From Eutreptiella sp. 'Long Island Sound 2002' (lineage: Eukaryota > Euglenozoa > Euglenophyceae > Eutreptiales > Eutreptiaceae): a stretch of DNA of 64,000 nucleotides. Position numbers and translations under genes: made by a program. The stretch covers positions 4,355,753 through 4,419,752 of the forward strand of contig OZ038395.1 of assembly GCA_964036045.1 (NCBI GenBank). The letters are read 5' to 3'. The stretch's first letter is position 1, and every line of letters starts with the position of its first letter. The notes under the pieces were generated by a model. It saw only the letters and a program-made list of their open reading frames with translations. It ran no database searches and was not told where the DNA came from. Shown here piece after piece: positions 10,039 to 22,446 of the stretch.

Positions 10039-13000
10039 ATGTCGAGCACTTCTAGCGAGAGGTCAGTGATCTCCTTATCTTCTCGGGGTGACACTATTCG
10101 GAGCGAGAAACCATTTCGGACCGATTCAATTGCAAAAAGAACTTTAAGTGGAACAAGGGGGACTTTCTCATCAAGTGCTCGCTACTCAATCCGGAGTGGC
10201 GTGTCTGACAGAAAAAGTTTGGCTTCCAAAGAACATGTTTTCCTCGGACGTGATTCTGTAGAGCGTAGCTCAACTCCAAGTGATCGCGGCTCAATCCGGA
10301 GTGGCGTGTCCGACAAAAAAAGTTTGGCTTCCAAAGAAGATGTTTTCCTCGGACGTGATTCCGTGGAGCGTAGCGCAACTCGAAGCGTTGTGTCGGGGAA
10401 CAAGAAATTGAGGCATATGGATGAATCTACGACAAGTTCATGTGATGGCATCCTTCCGGGCTCTTTCTTTCGCCCCCCCCCAAGTCCACAAAGCTCAACG
10501 AAAGGATCCCGTGAGGCAACTCCGTCACATTATGTTACGCGAGGGTCCCTAGACGTGGTGGACAAGGAACACGAAACAAAGGATACCTTGCAATCGGAGT
10601 TGACACGTGCCCAAGAGGTGTGTGCATCACATGGCATGTCCTCTTTGCGGGGTTGGTTTCCTAAGCGAAAGTATGAGGGTGCATATGCAAAGCATGTTGT
10701 GCAGGGAGGGTGGGGGTTCCAAGCACTGTATCACTTTTCTGTGGACTATTAGCAACTTTCACCGTGGTTGTGGTGTCTCACTTGACAACAGGTGTCATGC
10801 ATGGAATAGTGGGGGGGGGGTTATTGGCCCCAAATCGTTCCGTGTTCACCATGCAATTGGGGGGCGGTCTATCCTATGCAGAACAGGGCAGCATCTTGAG
10901 TTTCAATGATTTCAAGTTCAAGCATGATATTGTTTCGCATTCAATCCTTTTCCACTTTTCCGCTTAAGAATTGAAGAGCCTTGGATTGCAAGCAAAAGCA
11001 AACCAATTGTCCATGAACCTCTCAAAAGAAATGTTTTCAAAACCGCACCCGGTAATCCATGAACCTTATGCCCCCCCCTCGTCCCGACTATAGACCCAGG
11101 TCTTATAATTTTTTCCCCCTCCGCCCGGCCGGGTGGGTCTTAGTGGTCGTTTTGTGAAGTGGTTCTTGTACTTCTTTGATCCGGAGCACACTGTGACCTG
11201 TTTTCTCGGCCACCAAAGAATGCCGGTTTCGGTGACGCAACTTTTATCCGTTTTTATTCTTCAACCAAAAAAAACCCTTTGGGGGGGGGGGGGGGCAATG
11301 ACATCATCATTATGTCACCATATGTACATTTCATAAAGAATCAAAACATTGATTGATGACGAAATTTTGAGGTTCCACAATTCATGGTACAATTCCACAA
11401 AAAATTTTCTAGTTGTTGACATTAATTTTTCTCAGTGTCATTATGATGAGTGAATCTAATGGACACATTCAAGAACCACATGATGAAGAAGGTTTGGAAG
11501 AAGATTCATTCTTCACTCCCTGATGTGTCTTGATGTGCAGCAGGCGATGGTGGTGGGGGGGTTTTATGGTAGGTGATCTGGATAATTTTTGATCCAAACA
11601 TTAGGCAGTGGGGAGGGGGGGGGGGTTCTATGGTGGTGATCCAAAAGTGATCCATGGATCATTCTTGCACCATTTTGCTCACTATACTTCCAACTGTGTT
11701 TTGATCCACCAATTCATCTAAAAAAAATGATCCAACACCAAGTGTAACATGCAAGTACAAAGCAACGAAGTGATCCACCAATTCATCTTTAAACAAACTG
11801 ATCCGCAAATTTAACTTCCCAAAGAAAAAGAAAAAGGAACGCAACCAAAGAAAATAGTTCAAAGTTTAGGCAAGGCACATAAAATTGATCCACAAGTCCA
11901 CAATCTGTACTTGCATGTTACACACGCTTTGAACAAATTGGTAGCACTAATTGGTAAATTGGTAAATTGGTAAACCCTTTTGTTTCTTCCACACGCCCTT
12001 TGTGTACTTAATTTTTAATAATAGTGTATCAGTTTGTGCTATGTGTCTGCACTCTGCAACCCCAGGTTCTTGAGCCCCTAGGAGTGTCTTCGTTAGCCCC
12101 CACGATTGTCCACGTGTCCGGATGGGTGGTCCAGCAAATTTGCGGATCATTTTGTAGTGGGGATGGGGGGGGGGGGGTTGTGGGGCACGTGATGTGTGAT
12201 CCATGGATCATTGTGGTGGGGGCAGGGGGGGGCCTATGCACGCCCGCAAGCAATGATCCACAAACTGCCAACCGCACGATGTGGGATACTCCGGTCTCGC
12301 AAGCATTTGAGGGCAACTTGGCAAGTCATATGACACAATCCCATCACTCAAAGCATCCAAGGAATGTTTTTTGTCTTTTTTGGGGCCGGGGTTGAGGTTT
12401 GCTTCATTTCCTTGTGCTCCGCAAAAATTTCCACGTGGGTTTTTTAAATTGTCTTTTGAAAGTGGGTCTTCTCGTTGTCTTTGCCAGGGAGGGGCCCAAA
12501 AAAGGGTGTGTCTTATAAATGGCCTTTGGCTGGTGGGTCTACAGTCGGGGGCGGGGGGGGAGTAACATGGTAAAGGCAAAGCAATGACCGTTGTTCCAAA
12601 AGAAATTGTGAAAAGCACACTCGTTCATGTAGCGTGACATGCAACCAAAGTGAACCAATTAGCCATGCATACTTCTTACCAAAAATTTTCCCAAGCGCAA
12701 CTGCATCACCAATGCCACCCTTGGCAAAAAAAAAAAATTCAAATTGCGTGATATGGTGTGACATGCATGTAAACGGAAGGCAATGCGCCATGAAACTTGT
12801 TGGAAAGAATTTGTCACCACCTCAACTTACGAAGGTCACCTTTGCAATTGTTTTATCAATCATTGCTTTGCATGTGGTTGCACGTCACACCACATCACCG
12901 GGTGCTCCGGGATTGAGTCCTCGGGGACAGCTCTGGAACATGGGGGGGGATTCTTGTCTGAAGGGGGGGTGGCGGTGGGGAGGTTGTGATCCGGGATTTC

Positions 13001-16000
13001 AAGCTGAACGGAACTCTGAGAAGGGCATGCGAAGTGTAGATCCAATTCCGGGGGGCGGGAGTGAACTACTTGTGGGGTCGTGACAAACTACCGAGTTTGC
13101 GCATGCATGCATGCGCATTGTAGCCGGTTGACGCATTGGTCAAAATTTGCTTTTGCAGCAAAGGAGGGAGACCTGAGGGAGACGTGTACACGCGCAATGG
13201 ATATTACAAGGTTGGCGTCACCCCATTTCATCCCCATGAGTACGGCCCGGCAACACGAGCATTCTAAGCCCCCGCCCTAAACATTTAACACCCCAACTCC
13301 CAATGTTGCACATACTCATGCACTATGGCATTGCCTCGTAATTAGGAACCAGAATCCACACATGAAGTATTTTGCATCCGTTTCCATCAATTTCTCTTTT
13401 CAAGACGTCGTATGATGCCTATTCTCGGGCAACCAACGCGAGGGTAGGGGTTTACAAGTAGAATGGTGGGCATTGCAATGCATTTGGTATTGGCTCACGT
13501 GAACTTCGGCTCACCATGACATCTTTGACCATGGCTAGGTTGCGACTTGAGTGATTTCGCCTTGTGGCATGAGAAAAACAAGTTTCGTCGCTTCGAAGTG
13601 CCATGGTGCGGGTCTGCTTTTCTTGTTTGTATTGTTTCACTTGTTGATCATCTTGATTATTCCGCATCCATGGCGTCCTCAGAGCCTCAAAAAAAAGGAC
13701 GAAACAATCGCCCAACTGCAACGGACCTGCGAATCGATTCAAGATACTCGGCGTCGCAAGGACGAGGCCACCAACTTGTTGAAGGAGGAAGTAGGTGTGG
13801 GTCTTGGGATTGGAGTTTAGCGGTAGGTCCACTCCGAGGCCATGCCTCACAACGCTCGTTGTCATGTCCCGCAGCCGCGTTGAAAGAACGGTTGAAAACT
13901 GCTCAAAGATCGTGCGAAGAATTGGAGTTGCAGTTGGAAGTTGAAAGGACAAAACTGCGGGTGGCAAGCACGGGGGAGCTATACCTGAAAGAAGTGTTGG
14001 TGGAGAAAGATGAGGAGGTGGCGCGATTGCAACAAGGCCTGGAAGGGCAAGTCAAGGAGTTCGAGGAGTTGCGCGCTTCTGGTGTGTTAGGGAGACCAGC
14101 TGCTTGCGGGGGCCATTGTGTGTGGGGGGCGGGTTGCGGTTTTGTAATTGAACGCGGAATGCTTGTCCCAGTGTCCACGATTGCACTGTCTTCCTCCGTG
14201 GTACCCACTGTCCTGCAGGCTTCACACTTGCTACAAAGGGGGGTTTTGGCATGACGCCATGGTGTGATGATCTCGTCTGCAGCTGGCGGCGCCTACTGGC
14301 CGATCGCCATTCGCTGCCCTTCCCTTGGACCCTTTCCCTCCATAGGCGGTGGTGCCCATCAGCTTCTCACCACCCTTTGACCTTCCTCTTCTCCTCACCA
14401 CCCTTGACCTTCCGCTACAAAGGGGGGTGGGGGAGGGGCCATCAGCACCCCTTTCAACAACTCGGCAACACTGGGGGGGGGGGGGGGGGTGGCGCTGACA
14501 CGCAAACGGCACATACTGCCGCATCCAGCACAGCCCCAGCACACCAACCACTGGGCTCCGCGAACGCGGAAACGACTGTCCAGGCTCCCCGTAAAGAACC
14601 AACAATCAGACGGAATGCCCCACAGCGGGAAACGACACCAGCAGGAGCACCGGCCGACAGAAAGCAGCGACCCGACGTAACATGCGAAGGGAAGAATGTG
14701 TGACTGTCCAGGGCGGAGCAGCAACCAGACGGAATGCCCCACAGGGGGTAGTATTTGTCTGGTGGCAGCACTCGTGCATACCACCGCCGGTCCATGCAGG
14801 GTACATCAGGGCAGGGATGCATCACGTCTCATATGCACGCCCCCATCCAAGTGATACATCACAGCCCAGATGAATCTCTCTTTTCCTTTGTTACTGCTTT
14901 TGTTGACTGAGTCCCTCAATCGCTTTTGCTTTCTGAGTCCCAAAGGGGTGGCTCCAGTGTGCCAAGCCCAGCGATCTACATCCCCCGATTCCACATGGAA
15001 ACAACCCGCGGCCTCACCAGCGCAAAGAGACCGGGAAAGCCACCAAAGAACACACGGCCCTCCCCGGCGCACGGCGGACCCCCGTCCCCATCGATTCGTC
15101 TCCGTCCCCGTTCCACCCGCCCACATCAGAAAAATCTTCCTTGGGGGAAAATGAAATTTAGTGAGGAGGCCCGAAATTGGAGACCGATTTGAGGTACACA
15201 AACTTGTTTCTTGGCGTCTGACCCCCGTTCGTGAGGCTGTTGTCTCATCAGGAAACAAGGAATGGTGGTGAAGGGTGGGGATGCACAGGCACGTGTGATT
15301 GTGCTGACACACCATTGCCCCAGACCGCTATCATTGGCCAGTGGTGGTACGCCCAAGTGCCGCCACCATCGCTTGTGCTCTGTGATAACCACAACGCAAA
15401 CGTGGGGTGATGTACCTCGTGTGTGTGTGTGTGCGCGCGCGCTCGTCTGACGGGAGTTGCCACTAAGCAATGGCCTGAGCAGGATGCGGTGACAGACAAC
15501 GGAAGTGTGACACCGGGCCGTCTCCCGGGATTGGGCCGCCGCTGCCCAGGCCCCCAAATAAACCCGCCCCCGCCGCGCCCTGCCCCGGGGTCCGTAAGCA
15601 ATGGCCTGGTCCTGCCCCCGCCCCCCATGCCTCCGCCGATACCCCCCATTCTTCCCTGACGCCCACCCCTGAGGCTGCGCGTCTGTGCATGCCACTGCGT
15701 GCGGTGTGCAGAGGCCCCCAACAGAGAACGCATCCGCGAACTGCACGCGGAGTTGCACGGGCTCAGGGATAAAGTGCAGCAGAAGAACGAGGAGTGCGAC
15801 CGGCTGCGCCTGGCCCCCGACGCCGGGGCCTCGGCGCCTGGCCCGCGGGCGCGGAGCGGCGCATCGCCTGGCGACCCCATCGCCCCGTTCATTGCAAGTC
15901 GGCTGCGGACGTTTATGGCCCAGCACGGGATTGAGGGCCGTGAGGCTGCAGAAGCTGATGTGCCGCTTCCAGGTTTGTCGGCGACTGTGTGTTTGTGCGT

Positions 16001-19000
16001 GTGTGCGTGCGCAGGCATGTGTGTGTGTGTGTGTGCGTGTGTGTGCGTGGCACTTCTGTTTTGGTCGCAACGAAGTGTGTGTGTGTGTGTGTGTCCTGAC
16101 CCGACCTGAATGAGGCTGAGCTGCCGGGCTGGCAGTGCAGTGCCTCATTCTGCTGTGCAGGTGAAAGTTCGGACATTTGCTGACGCCTGCTTCCTACAGA
16201 AAGGCGCCTATTGGCGTTGAACATGTCTTTTGTTTGACTCCAACTGACGAGGATTCACACTCAGCCACGATTGTTGTGCTGTGTTTCGCAAATGTCTGTG
16301 TGTGTGCCCTGAGCACCAGTCACTTGCTGTCTATTGCTTATCTGCCTGCTGGTTCCTGAATAAGGTTCTCCAGACAAGGTGTACATTTCACACCCATCGC
16401 ACAAACTTCCCATGAAGAGATGTCTGGTTGCAAAAACCATAAGGACTAAGCATGCATACTGTAGTGAGCAACCACACTCGTCCTGGATGCTGCCACCAGA
16501 TTTGGCGGTAGGGGGAATATGCGGGGTGTGCACCCCCAACCACCATTCCGTGGCCGCCATACTCCAGTAGATTGCCGCTGCAAAAACTGACTGGCTGTAC
16601 AATGTCTGTGTGACTCCCAACTTGCCCGGAAAAATGTCCACCACAAATTCAAATCATCTGCGTGATTCCCAGTATGCATTGTCGGTCATGTGCCAAAATT
16701 GCGGCAGACCTCCTGAACTCCATTGTTTAGCTATGCTGGCACAGTCAACATCGTTTACATCTAACATGAAAAATTTTGCGTTTCTGATTGGTCCGCGCCA
16801 TACCTCTCGGGGTGCATTCACCATGTTTTCCCTCTCTTTGGACAGTTGCTGCGTTTCATTTTACTATCCAGATTAGCATTTCATTTCGGCTACAATTTGA
16901 AGGGGAGTAACAACCCAATAGTAGGGCGGAGATAGAAGCCGCCAGGTTGTGTAGGGCCATCACCTGAAAGCTAGTGCTTGTGATGAACAGCCAAATTATG
17001 CTTCGGGGCCGTTAATAGGGAACAAAGGGGAAGTGTGGTGCACCGATGATGGTGTGCTTGAATGTTTGCATGAATGCATTGTTGTGGTGACGACACCACA
17101 GTCCCTGGAGGGGCGGTGGAGTAGGGGAGGGGCCAAACCGACCCATCACCCGTGAAGGTGTGAACTACTGAGATCACCCGTATACGTCGCATGGTGCACA
17201 CAGGCCCCAGTCCGCATCCTGCCACTGGGGTCCTTTCCGACCCCATTGTGACGCTGTGGTCCATCTGGCAGGTCCTGCCATAGGGCACCGCCGTGCTCCT
17301 CTTCCTTTGTAGGGCGGTGAATCAATTGTGTGTGCCTGTCCCTACAGAAAGGTGCCCATTCGCGTTGAACATGCCTTGTCTTGCTTGACTGTCCAACTGA
17401 CGAGCAGATTGACATTCGGACTTTGTGTTGTGCTCGTCTGTTGATAACTGTATGTGTGTGCATGCTCTGTTTGTGTGCAATCGTGTGTGCATGTGTGCAG
17501 GGGGCGGGAGAGGGGTGCGCAGACAGTGGTATGTGGACAACACTACAAGGGGGGGCAGGAATGATTTCGTGGGAAATTTAGGTCTTTAAGGAAGGTGGTG
17601 CAATTTTCCCAAATTCAGGGGTGTCGGCAGGGCACTGCAGAATGCACGTAGCATACCCCGAAGTGTGATATCGGATGTGTAACCCCTTGTAAAATCATCA
17701 TTTTGGGAGTCAAAATTATCCCCCAATGAATTTTTTGATTTTCACTGCTCTATCGCCCTCTACCTGGGTACCACTTTGGGGGGGGGGGGGTAGCCATATA
17801 GCATGAGCCATGAGCCCCCAGAGGCAAAAGGTACAATTGTTCTAGTATGCAAAGAGTCAGCACAGTCAGCCAACCCCGGTCTCATTCCGTCATTTCGCCA
17901 TTTCACTGGGCCCCATGCACACACACACCAAGCAACACGCACCGCCCCCACGGCCGAGCAGGCACCAATGACCCGGCGCACTCTGCGAAGGGGAGACCGT
18001 CTGCCCAGGGAAGAAGAATTTTCAGGGCCTCGTAAGGGCACCAGCGAAGAACGAAGTGTCACACAGGGGGGGGGGGGGCGACCCTGGCAACAACCAGCAC
18101 AACCCCCAATACGCCAATTATTGGGCGCCGCTGACGCGCAAACGGCACATCCCGCCACATCCAGCACAGCCCCGGCACACCAAACCACTGGGCTCCGCGA
18201 ACGCGGAAACGACACCAGCAAGAGCACCGGCCGCAGTGGCCGACAGAAAGTAGCGACCCGACGCAACATGCGAAGGGAAGGGCGGGTGACTGTCCAGGGC
18301 CCCGTAAAGAAGCAACAACCCGACGTAATGTCACACGGGGGGGGCAGCCCCAGGGATGGGCAGCCCCCCCCCCCCCCCGCCCTGCCAGGCCCCGCCAGGC
18401 GCTGCAGCAACACGATCCCCCCAACCCCCCGTTCTCAGAGCTGCTGGAGACGGTCCTGCGGTCGTTCAGCGCGCGGCTGCAGGAGGCGAGCATCGGGGGC
18501 GCGGTGCTGGGCCCCGACCTCAACGACCGGGTCCGCACGCTGGGGGACCTGCTCGGGGTCGAGTGGGGGGGCCTGCCCCGCGTCCTGACGCGGGACCAGG
18601 CCCTCCGGGTGTTCGACCAGATGACGGGCAGAGTGGGCGTGCTGGTGCATTCGCACCGCGTCAACGCCGAGACCGTCGAGCGCCTGGAGGAGCAGCTGCA
18701 GGCCCTCCAGCTCCGGCCCCCGCCCCCGCCGCCCGCGCCCCACGCCCCCACCGCAGACCCCCTCGCCCTCGGGCCGGCCTTGTCGGAGCGGACGCCTTCC
18801 GGGCCCGCACTCGACGGGCCCACCGACCCCGGCCTCAGCCCCGGCGCGCCCCCCGGTCCCCCCAGCGGCCGGTCTCTGGACGGCCCGTCGCCCGCGCCCC
18901 CGGGGGCGGCCCCGCCGGAGGCCGGGCTCGCGCCGCACGCCAGCCACCGGTCGCTCACGGGCTCTCTGCCGGGCTCTGACCGGGGCCCCGGGGCCGCCGC

Positions 19001-19280
19001 GGAGGCCTCTGGCGACGCGGCGTCGGCGGGCGGGTCGTCGCGGGACGGGCGGCCGCCGTCGTCGCGGGATGGGGTACCGCCGGGGCTGCAGGCCCCGGAG
19101 CCGGAGCGGGGCCCGCCGCGCGTGATGTGGCAGACGGAGGGGGGGCAGGAGAGCGGGAGGACCCACACGACGCACTCCCACGGCAGCTCCCGCCAGCCCC
19201 TGGACTTCATTGACCCCAGGGACCTCATTAACTTTTGGCCGGAGCCGGGCTCGATCCGCTCCAAGAATAGTCACCGGTAG
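10039..19280 (+). CDS. Coiled-coil protein, serine-rich N-terminus, proline-rich C-terminal region
   Basis: Exons: 10039-10617 (193 codons; ATG in AAAATGT context), 13683-13794, 13875-14081, 15712-15972, and a last exon 18399-19280 ending TAG. The first four join without breaking frame. Donors are GTGTGT, GTGTGG, GTGTGT and GTTTGT; acceptors are TCAG, GCAG, GCAG and CCAG. Residues 1-193 are rich in Ser and Arg and contain a 35-residue tandem duplication around SIRSGVSDKKSLASKE. Exons 2-4 form a continuous heptad pattern (NLLKEEVAALKERLK, then RIRELHAELHGLRDKVQQ). The last exon holds a helical part (FSELLETVLRSFSARLQ, VERLEEQLQALQ), then a Pro/Ser/Gly-rich tail. Exon 4 ends in phase 1 while the last exon as placed starts in phase 0, so at least one exon between 15973 and 18398 is missing, or these are two genes. 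A structural or cytoskeletal role is only a guess. Confidence 0.65.
10618..13682 (+). other. Intron 1 of the coiled-coil gene
   Basis: 3.07 kb between donor GTGTGT and acceptor CCTCAG. It contains several G runs and two related segments with GATCCATGGATCATT (about 11640-11670 and 12200-12225). No strong inner gene is seen. An open frame starting near the donor reads CPLCGVGFLSESMRVHM, which resembles a zinc knuckle but has no other support. Confidence 0.55.
14494..14757 (+). repeat. Dispersed repeat family A, copy 1
   Basis: Starts ACACGCAAACGGCACATACT and ends GGAATGCCCCACAGGGGG. Landmarks of the family: GGGCTCCGCGAACGCGGAAA, ACACCAGCAGGAGCACCGGC, GACAGAAAGCAGCGACCCGA and CATGCGAAGGGAAGAA. 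This copy has an internal duplication of its 3' part. Confidence 0.85.
15113..15222 (-). repeat. Dispersed repeat family N, inverted copy
   Basis: Reverse-complement relatives lie at about 21050-21200 and 54780-54905. Shared text includes TCTGATGTGGG and TTTCGGGCCCCTTCAATAA-like sequence. Confidence 0.55.
16606..17033 (+). repeat. Dispersed repeat family K, copy 1
   Basis: Aligns along nearly its whole length with 38686-39066 in the same orientation, sharing ATGTCCACCACAAATTCAA, CATCGTTTACATCTAACATG and CACCTGAAAGCTAGTG. Small indels and substitutions suggest an old interspersed element. No coding potential. Confidence 0.8.
17950..18072 (+). repeat. Dispersed repeat family A, diverged copy
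   Basis: Shares GAGCAGGCACC, CTCTGCGAAGGGGAGACCGT and the terminal GTGTCACACAGGGGG with the other copies but is otherwise diverged. Confidence 0.5.
18076..18341 (+). repeat. Dispersed repeat family A, copy 2
   Basis: Includes the upstream part GGCAACAACCAGCACAACCC and the core GGGCTCCGCGAACGCGGAAA; ends GTAATGTCACACGGGGGG. It ends just before the last exon of the coiled-coil gene. Confidence 0.85.
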
Positions 19281-19324
19281 TGCGAGTGAAGTGTGTGTGC
19301 GGGGGGAGGGGGTGGGGGGGTGGG

Positions 19325-19661
19325 GGGCAGAAACACAGCGAGGCAGGCGATGGACGGCCTGTGGACAGAGGTGTGTGGACAGCAAAAACAGTCAAACGAC
19401 CCCGGCAACAACCAGCACATCCTCAATACGCCAACTATTGGGCGCCGCTAACACGCAAACGGCACATCCCGCCACATCCCGCACAGTCCCAACACGCCAA
19501 CTACTGGGCTCCGCGAACGCGGAAACGACACCAGCAAGAGCACCGGCCGCAGCGGCCGACAGAAAGTAGCGACCCGACGCAACATGCGAAGGGAAGAACG
19601 GGTGACCGTCCAGGGCCCCGTAAAGGAACAACAACCAGACGGAATGTCACACAGGGGGGGG
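19325..19661 (+). repeat. Dispersed repeat family A, long copy 3
   Basis: The longest form, about 337 bp: starts around GAAACACAGCGAGGCAGGCG, includes GTGGACAGCAAAAACAGTCA and ends GGAATGTCACACAGGGGG. It lies about 45 bp after the stop codon of the coiled-coil gene. Confidence 0.85.
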
Positions 19662-19739
19662 CAGTAGAATGAAGACAGGGGCGCATTCGGGGGGGGGGGG
19701 GGCGGTTGCAATGAAGGCAAAGTAAGTATGGGGGAGGGG

Positions 19740-19850
19740 CAGTGATGTATTAGAACGGCCGTACACTGTTAGGGGAAGGGTGGTGACACCCCCCCCCCCG
19801 CCATACAGCCCCCCCCCCTCCTCCCCTTCCAATGTTTGAGGCTGACAGCC
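19740..19850 (+). mobile_element. hAT-like MITE family C, 5'-end fragment
   Basis: Begins CAGTGATGTATTAGAACGGC, the family C terminus, and runs to TTTGAGGCTGACAGCC. No matching right end is found, so it is truncated or interrupted. Confidence 0.6.
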
Positions 19851-19912
19851 TTCGGTGCCAAGGGGGGGGGGGGGCGCCTGTCATTTTGGGGCCAGTGGCC
19901 CGGGGGGGGGAG

Positions 19913-20069
19913 GGGACCACAACGAACGCAGCAACGACGCCGCAAGGAACACCGGCCGCAGCGGCCGACAGAACGCAGCGACCCGACGCAGCACGCGGAG
20001 GGCAGAACGGGTGACTGTCCAGGGCCCCGCAGAGAAACCGCAACCCGACGGAATGTCCCACAAGGGGGG
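19913..20069 (+). repeat. Dispersed repeat family A, partial copy 4
   Basis: Carries only the 3' half (ACACCGGCCGCAGCGGCCGA through AATGTCCCACAAGGGGGG). Confidence 0.75.
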
Positions 20070-21049
20070 GCGGGGGGGGGGCTGGCGATGCGCTTTCGCG
20101 TGCGTTCGGCTGTGCTTTGCGGGTATTTCTGAACTGGAAAATTCAACTCCAGAACATACGATGCACCAGCTCCAGGGATCTCCGCATGCCACTGGCCCTT
20201 CTGCGGATCATCGCAGCGCGGCCGCCCCGAATTACACCGGGGCCCCGCTCTGCCGGGCATGGCCCAGGGGCTCCGCAGCCTTCGAACTTGGACGGCGCCG
20301 GCGGGAGGGCACGACACCCGGGGGCACGACGGGGGGCCCTACACGCGGACTTGGCGCGTGGGACGGTGTTGTGTTGTCAGTACTGTCCTCCGCGCTCGCC
20401 GCTGCCTCTTTGTGGGGGCCCCACCCACGGGCCATCTTCGTGTTGCGCTCTGCCGTGACACACGGGTACCTCTGGTCTCGTATGCCACTGCCTGAGCCAA
20501 AGTTGTGCCGACCGCCTCCTGTGCACACGCGCAATAGCCCAGACTGCCTTCGGGGAGGGGGAGTGTCTATTTTTTTTCGACCTTTTGCAAAAGGCGCCTA
20601 GGGCCGTTTTTGGCTCTTGATAAGCTTTTCTCCTCTTCTTGTGGCCTGCATGTGCTGATTTGTTGCGGACGTCGTCTCAACCAACAAGGGCTCCGCTGTT
20701 CCCCGACTCTTGAGACGACATCCCAACATCCGTCAGCGGGTCGTCGGTTGGCCTTCAACCGTCGGCGGTTGGCGGGCGGTCGCCAGCGGTCGGCGCCCGC
20801 GGCGGTCCCGGACTTTCTTCGGTGGCAACGGACGGGAAGGTCCTGCCCCTTCATGGGGCCCCTGCTCTTGCCCCCCCCCCCCCCCGTATGGTGACGTGTG
20901 AGCTGTCACGTGTGTGCTCTCGTGGCTCTCGAACGACTCCTCTGCCGCTCGGAAGCACCGCCCACTCCCATGACACTACCCCCCCCATCCCCCTCCCTGC
21001 GCCAGGCTATTGCTGAAGGAGGGTCGGTGGGGGTGGGGGGTGGGTGGGT

Positions 21050-21205
21050 CAGACGCCAAACAAAAGTTTGTGTGCCCAACATCGGCCTCATATTTCCGGC
21101 CCCTTTGATAAATTTCATTCTGTTGCCGAAGGAAACGTTTTCTGATGTGGGTAAGGGGGGTGGGTCGGCCGGGGCTGGCCACTGCCCCAAACAACCCCCC
21201 CCCCC
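21050..21205 (+). repeat. Dispersed repeat family N copy
   Basis: Shares TTTCTGATGTGGG, CGGCCGGGGCTGGCC and the segment around GGCCCCTTTGATAAATTTC with 54780-54905. Confidence 0.6.
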
Positions 21206-21633
21206 CCGGGATCTTTAACTATTAGCCTGCCCCGCACACGCACGCACACACACACACACACACACACCTCCAGAACCACACACAATCCGGGGGCCATTGG
21301 CTTGGTGTGGGCAGATTGGATCGATGTGGCCGGGTGCCCTCCCCGCACTCGCTCGCTGCGGACACTACGAGGGCACGGCGCGCTTGCTTCCGGGGTCCGG
21401 GTCGCCGCTGTGGGGCTGCTCCACACGGGGGACCGCGGGGGCGGACAAGTAATCCAGTTGATACGCCCGATGTAACACACTTGTTTGTGTATTGTGGAGG
21501 AAATATTCGATTTGGCTACGGATGGCCGGTGGTGGGGCGCACGCCTCCGCAAAACACACCCGAAGATGCATGAAACTGGAACCCCCAACCCCCGGCGAAC
21601 CTCCACCGCCTCTGACACCCCCCCCCCCCCCCC

Positions 21634-21865
21634 AAGGGATGCATTCGAAGGGAAGGGACCTCGGAGGTGGCCCCAGCAGCGGTTAGACAGGCGGTTGGCG
21701 GAGGTTGCCAAAGCGGTTTGGGGCGGTTACTGTCGGTTGCAAATGCCATTGAGCCTGGCACTTGCTGCCAGGGGGACAGTGGCTGGGCGTAGGCTGGGCG
21801 CCCTCGAGGGGGGGGGGGGGGCTGCCCCCCCCCCCCAGCGCCATGCCCCCCCCTCCAATGCCCTG
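21634..21865 (+). mobile_element. hAT-like MITE family B, copy 1 (right end damaged)
   Basis: The left end AAGGGATGCATTCGAAGGGA and the inner motifs AGCGGTTAGACAGGCGGTTG and GGTTACTGTCGGTTGCAAAT match the family. The right end CTCCAATGCCCTG has lost part of the inverted repeat. No target duplication is visible. Confidence 0.7.
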
Positions 21866-22261
21866 CCTGCCATAAACGTTCATGCGGCTGCCGCATTACA
21901 CTGGCTTTGGTGCGTGCCTCCGCCCCCTTCCCTCCCGATGCCCCTGTCGCAGGCCACCCCTGCACTTGGCACACCACAAGTGCCCCTGGGCATCCCCACG
22001 CCATCGCGGCCTGACCGTCGCGCATGCGGCCCGCATCCCATCCACTGGCCGCTGGCCCCCAGAGTAGATACCTCCGTGGCCCTGTTTGGGGCCTGATGGT
22101 GGACTGTGTGCCGGCGGGCCTTGGGGTGAGGCCGCACCAAGCGCTGATCCGACCCCTTCTCACACCCTGCCCCAGGCCGCCGGGTCCTCTGGGCAGTGAT
22201 TTCTGAGGCATCCAGTGTGTTTCGGATGCAGCAGGGCACGGGGGGGAGGGGGGGGAGCGGG

Positions 22262-22440
22262 CACGGACGCATTAGAAGGGAAGGGGCCCCATACGTGCCC
22301 CCAGAGGCGGTTAGACAGGCGGTTGGAGGAGGTTGCCCAAGCGGTTGGGGACGGTTACTGTCGGTTACAAATGCCATTGACGCTGGCACTTGCCGTCAGG
22401 GAGACAGTGGCTGGGCATAGGCTGGGCGCCCTGGAGGGAC
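22262..22440 (+). mobile_element. hAT-like MITE family B, copy 2 (3' end replaced by family A)
   Basis: The left end CACGGACGCATTAGAAGGGA and the inner part (GGTTACTGTCGGTTACAAAT, GGGAGACAGTGGCTGGGC) are present. The element then runs through a G run straight into a family A repeat at 22447, suggesting insertion or recombination at the homopolymer. Confidence 0.7.
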
Positions 22441-22446
22441 GGGGGG

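Larger units (their letters stand above)
14082..15711 (+). other. Intron 3 of the coiled-coil gene
   Basis: 1.63 kb between donor GTGTGT and acceptor GTGCAG. It carries a family A repeat (14494-14757) and an inverted family N repeat (about 15113-15222). No other coding sequence is supported. Confidence 0.6.
15973..18398 (+). other. Intron region of the coiled-coil gene, with repeats
   Basis: It contains (TG)n tracts at 16018-16095, a family K repeat (16606-17033), two related segments of about 70 bp (16196-16265 and 17343-17415, sharing GCGTTGAACATG and CCAACTGACGAG) and family A copies. At least one short unlocated exon must lie here if the last exon belongs to the same transcript. Confidence 0.5.

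Noticed and set aside
10607-10909. Zinc-finger-like frame (CPLCGVGFLSESMRVHM)
   Set aside because: It begins at the exon 1 donor of the coiled-coil gene, has no start or splice support of its own, and shows a single partial motif.
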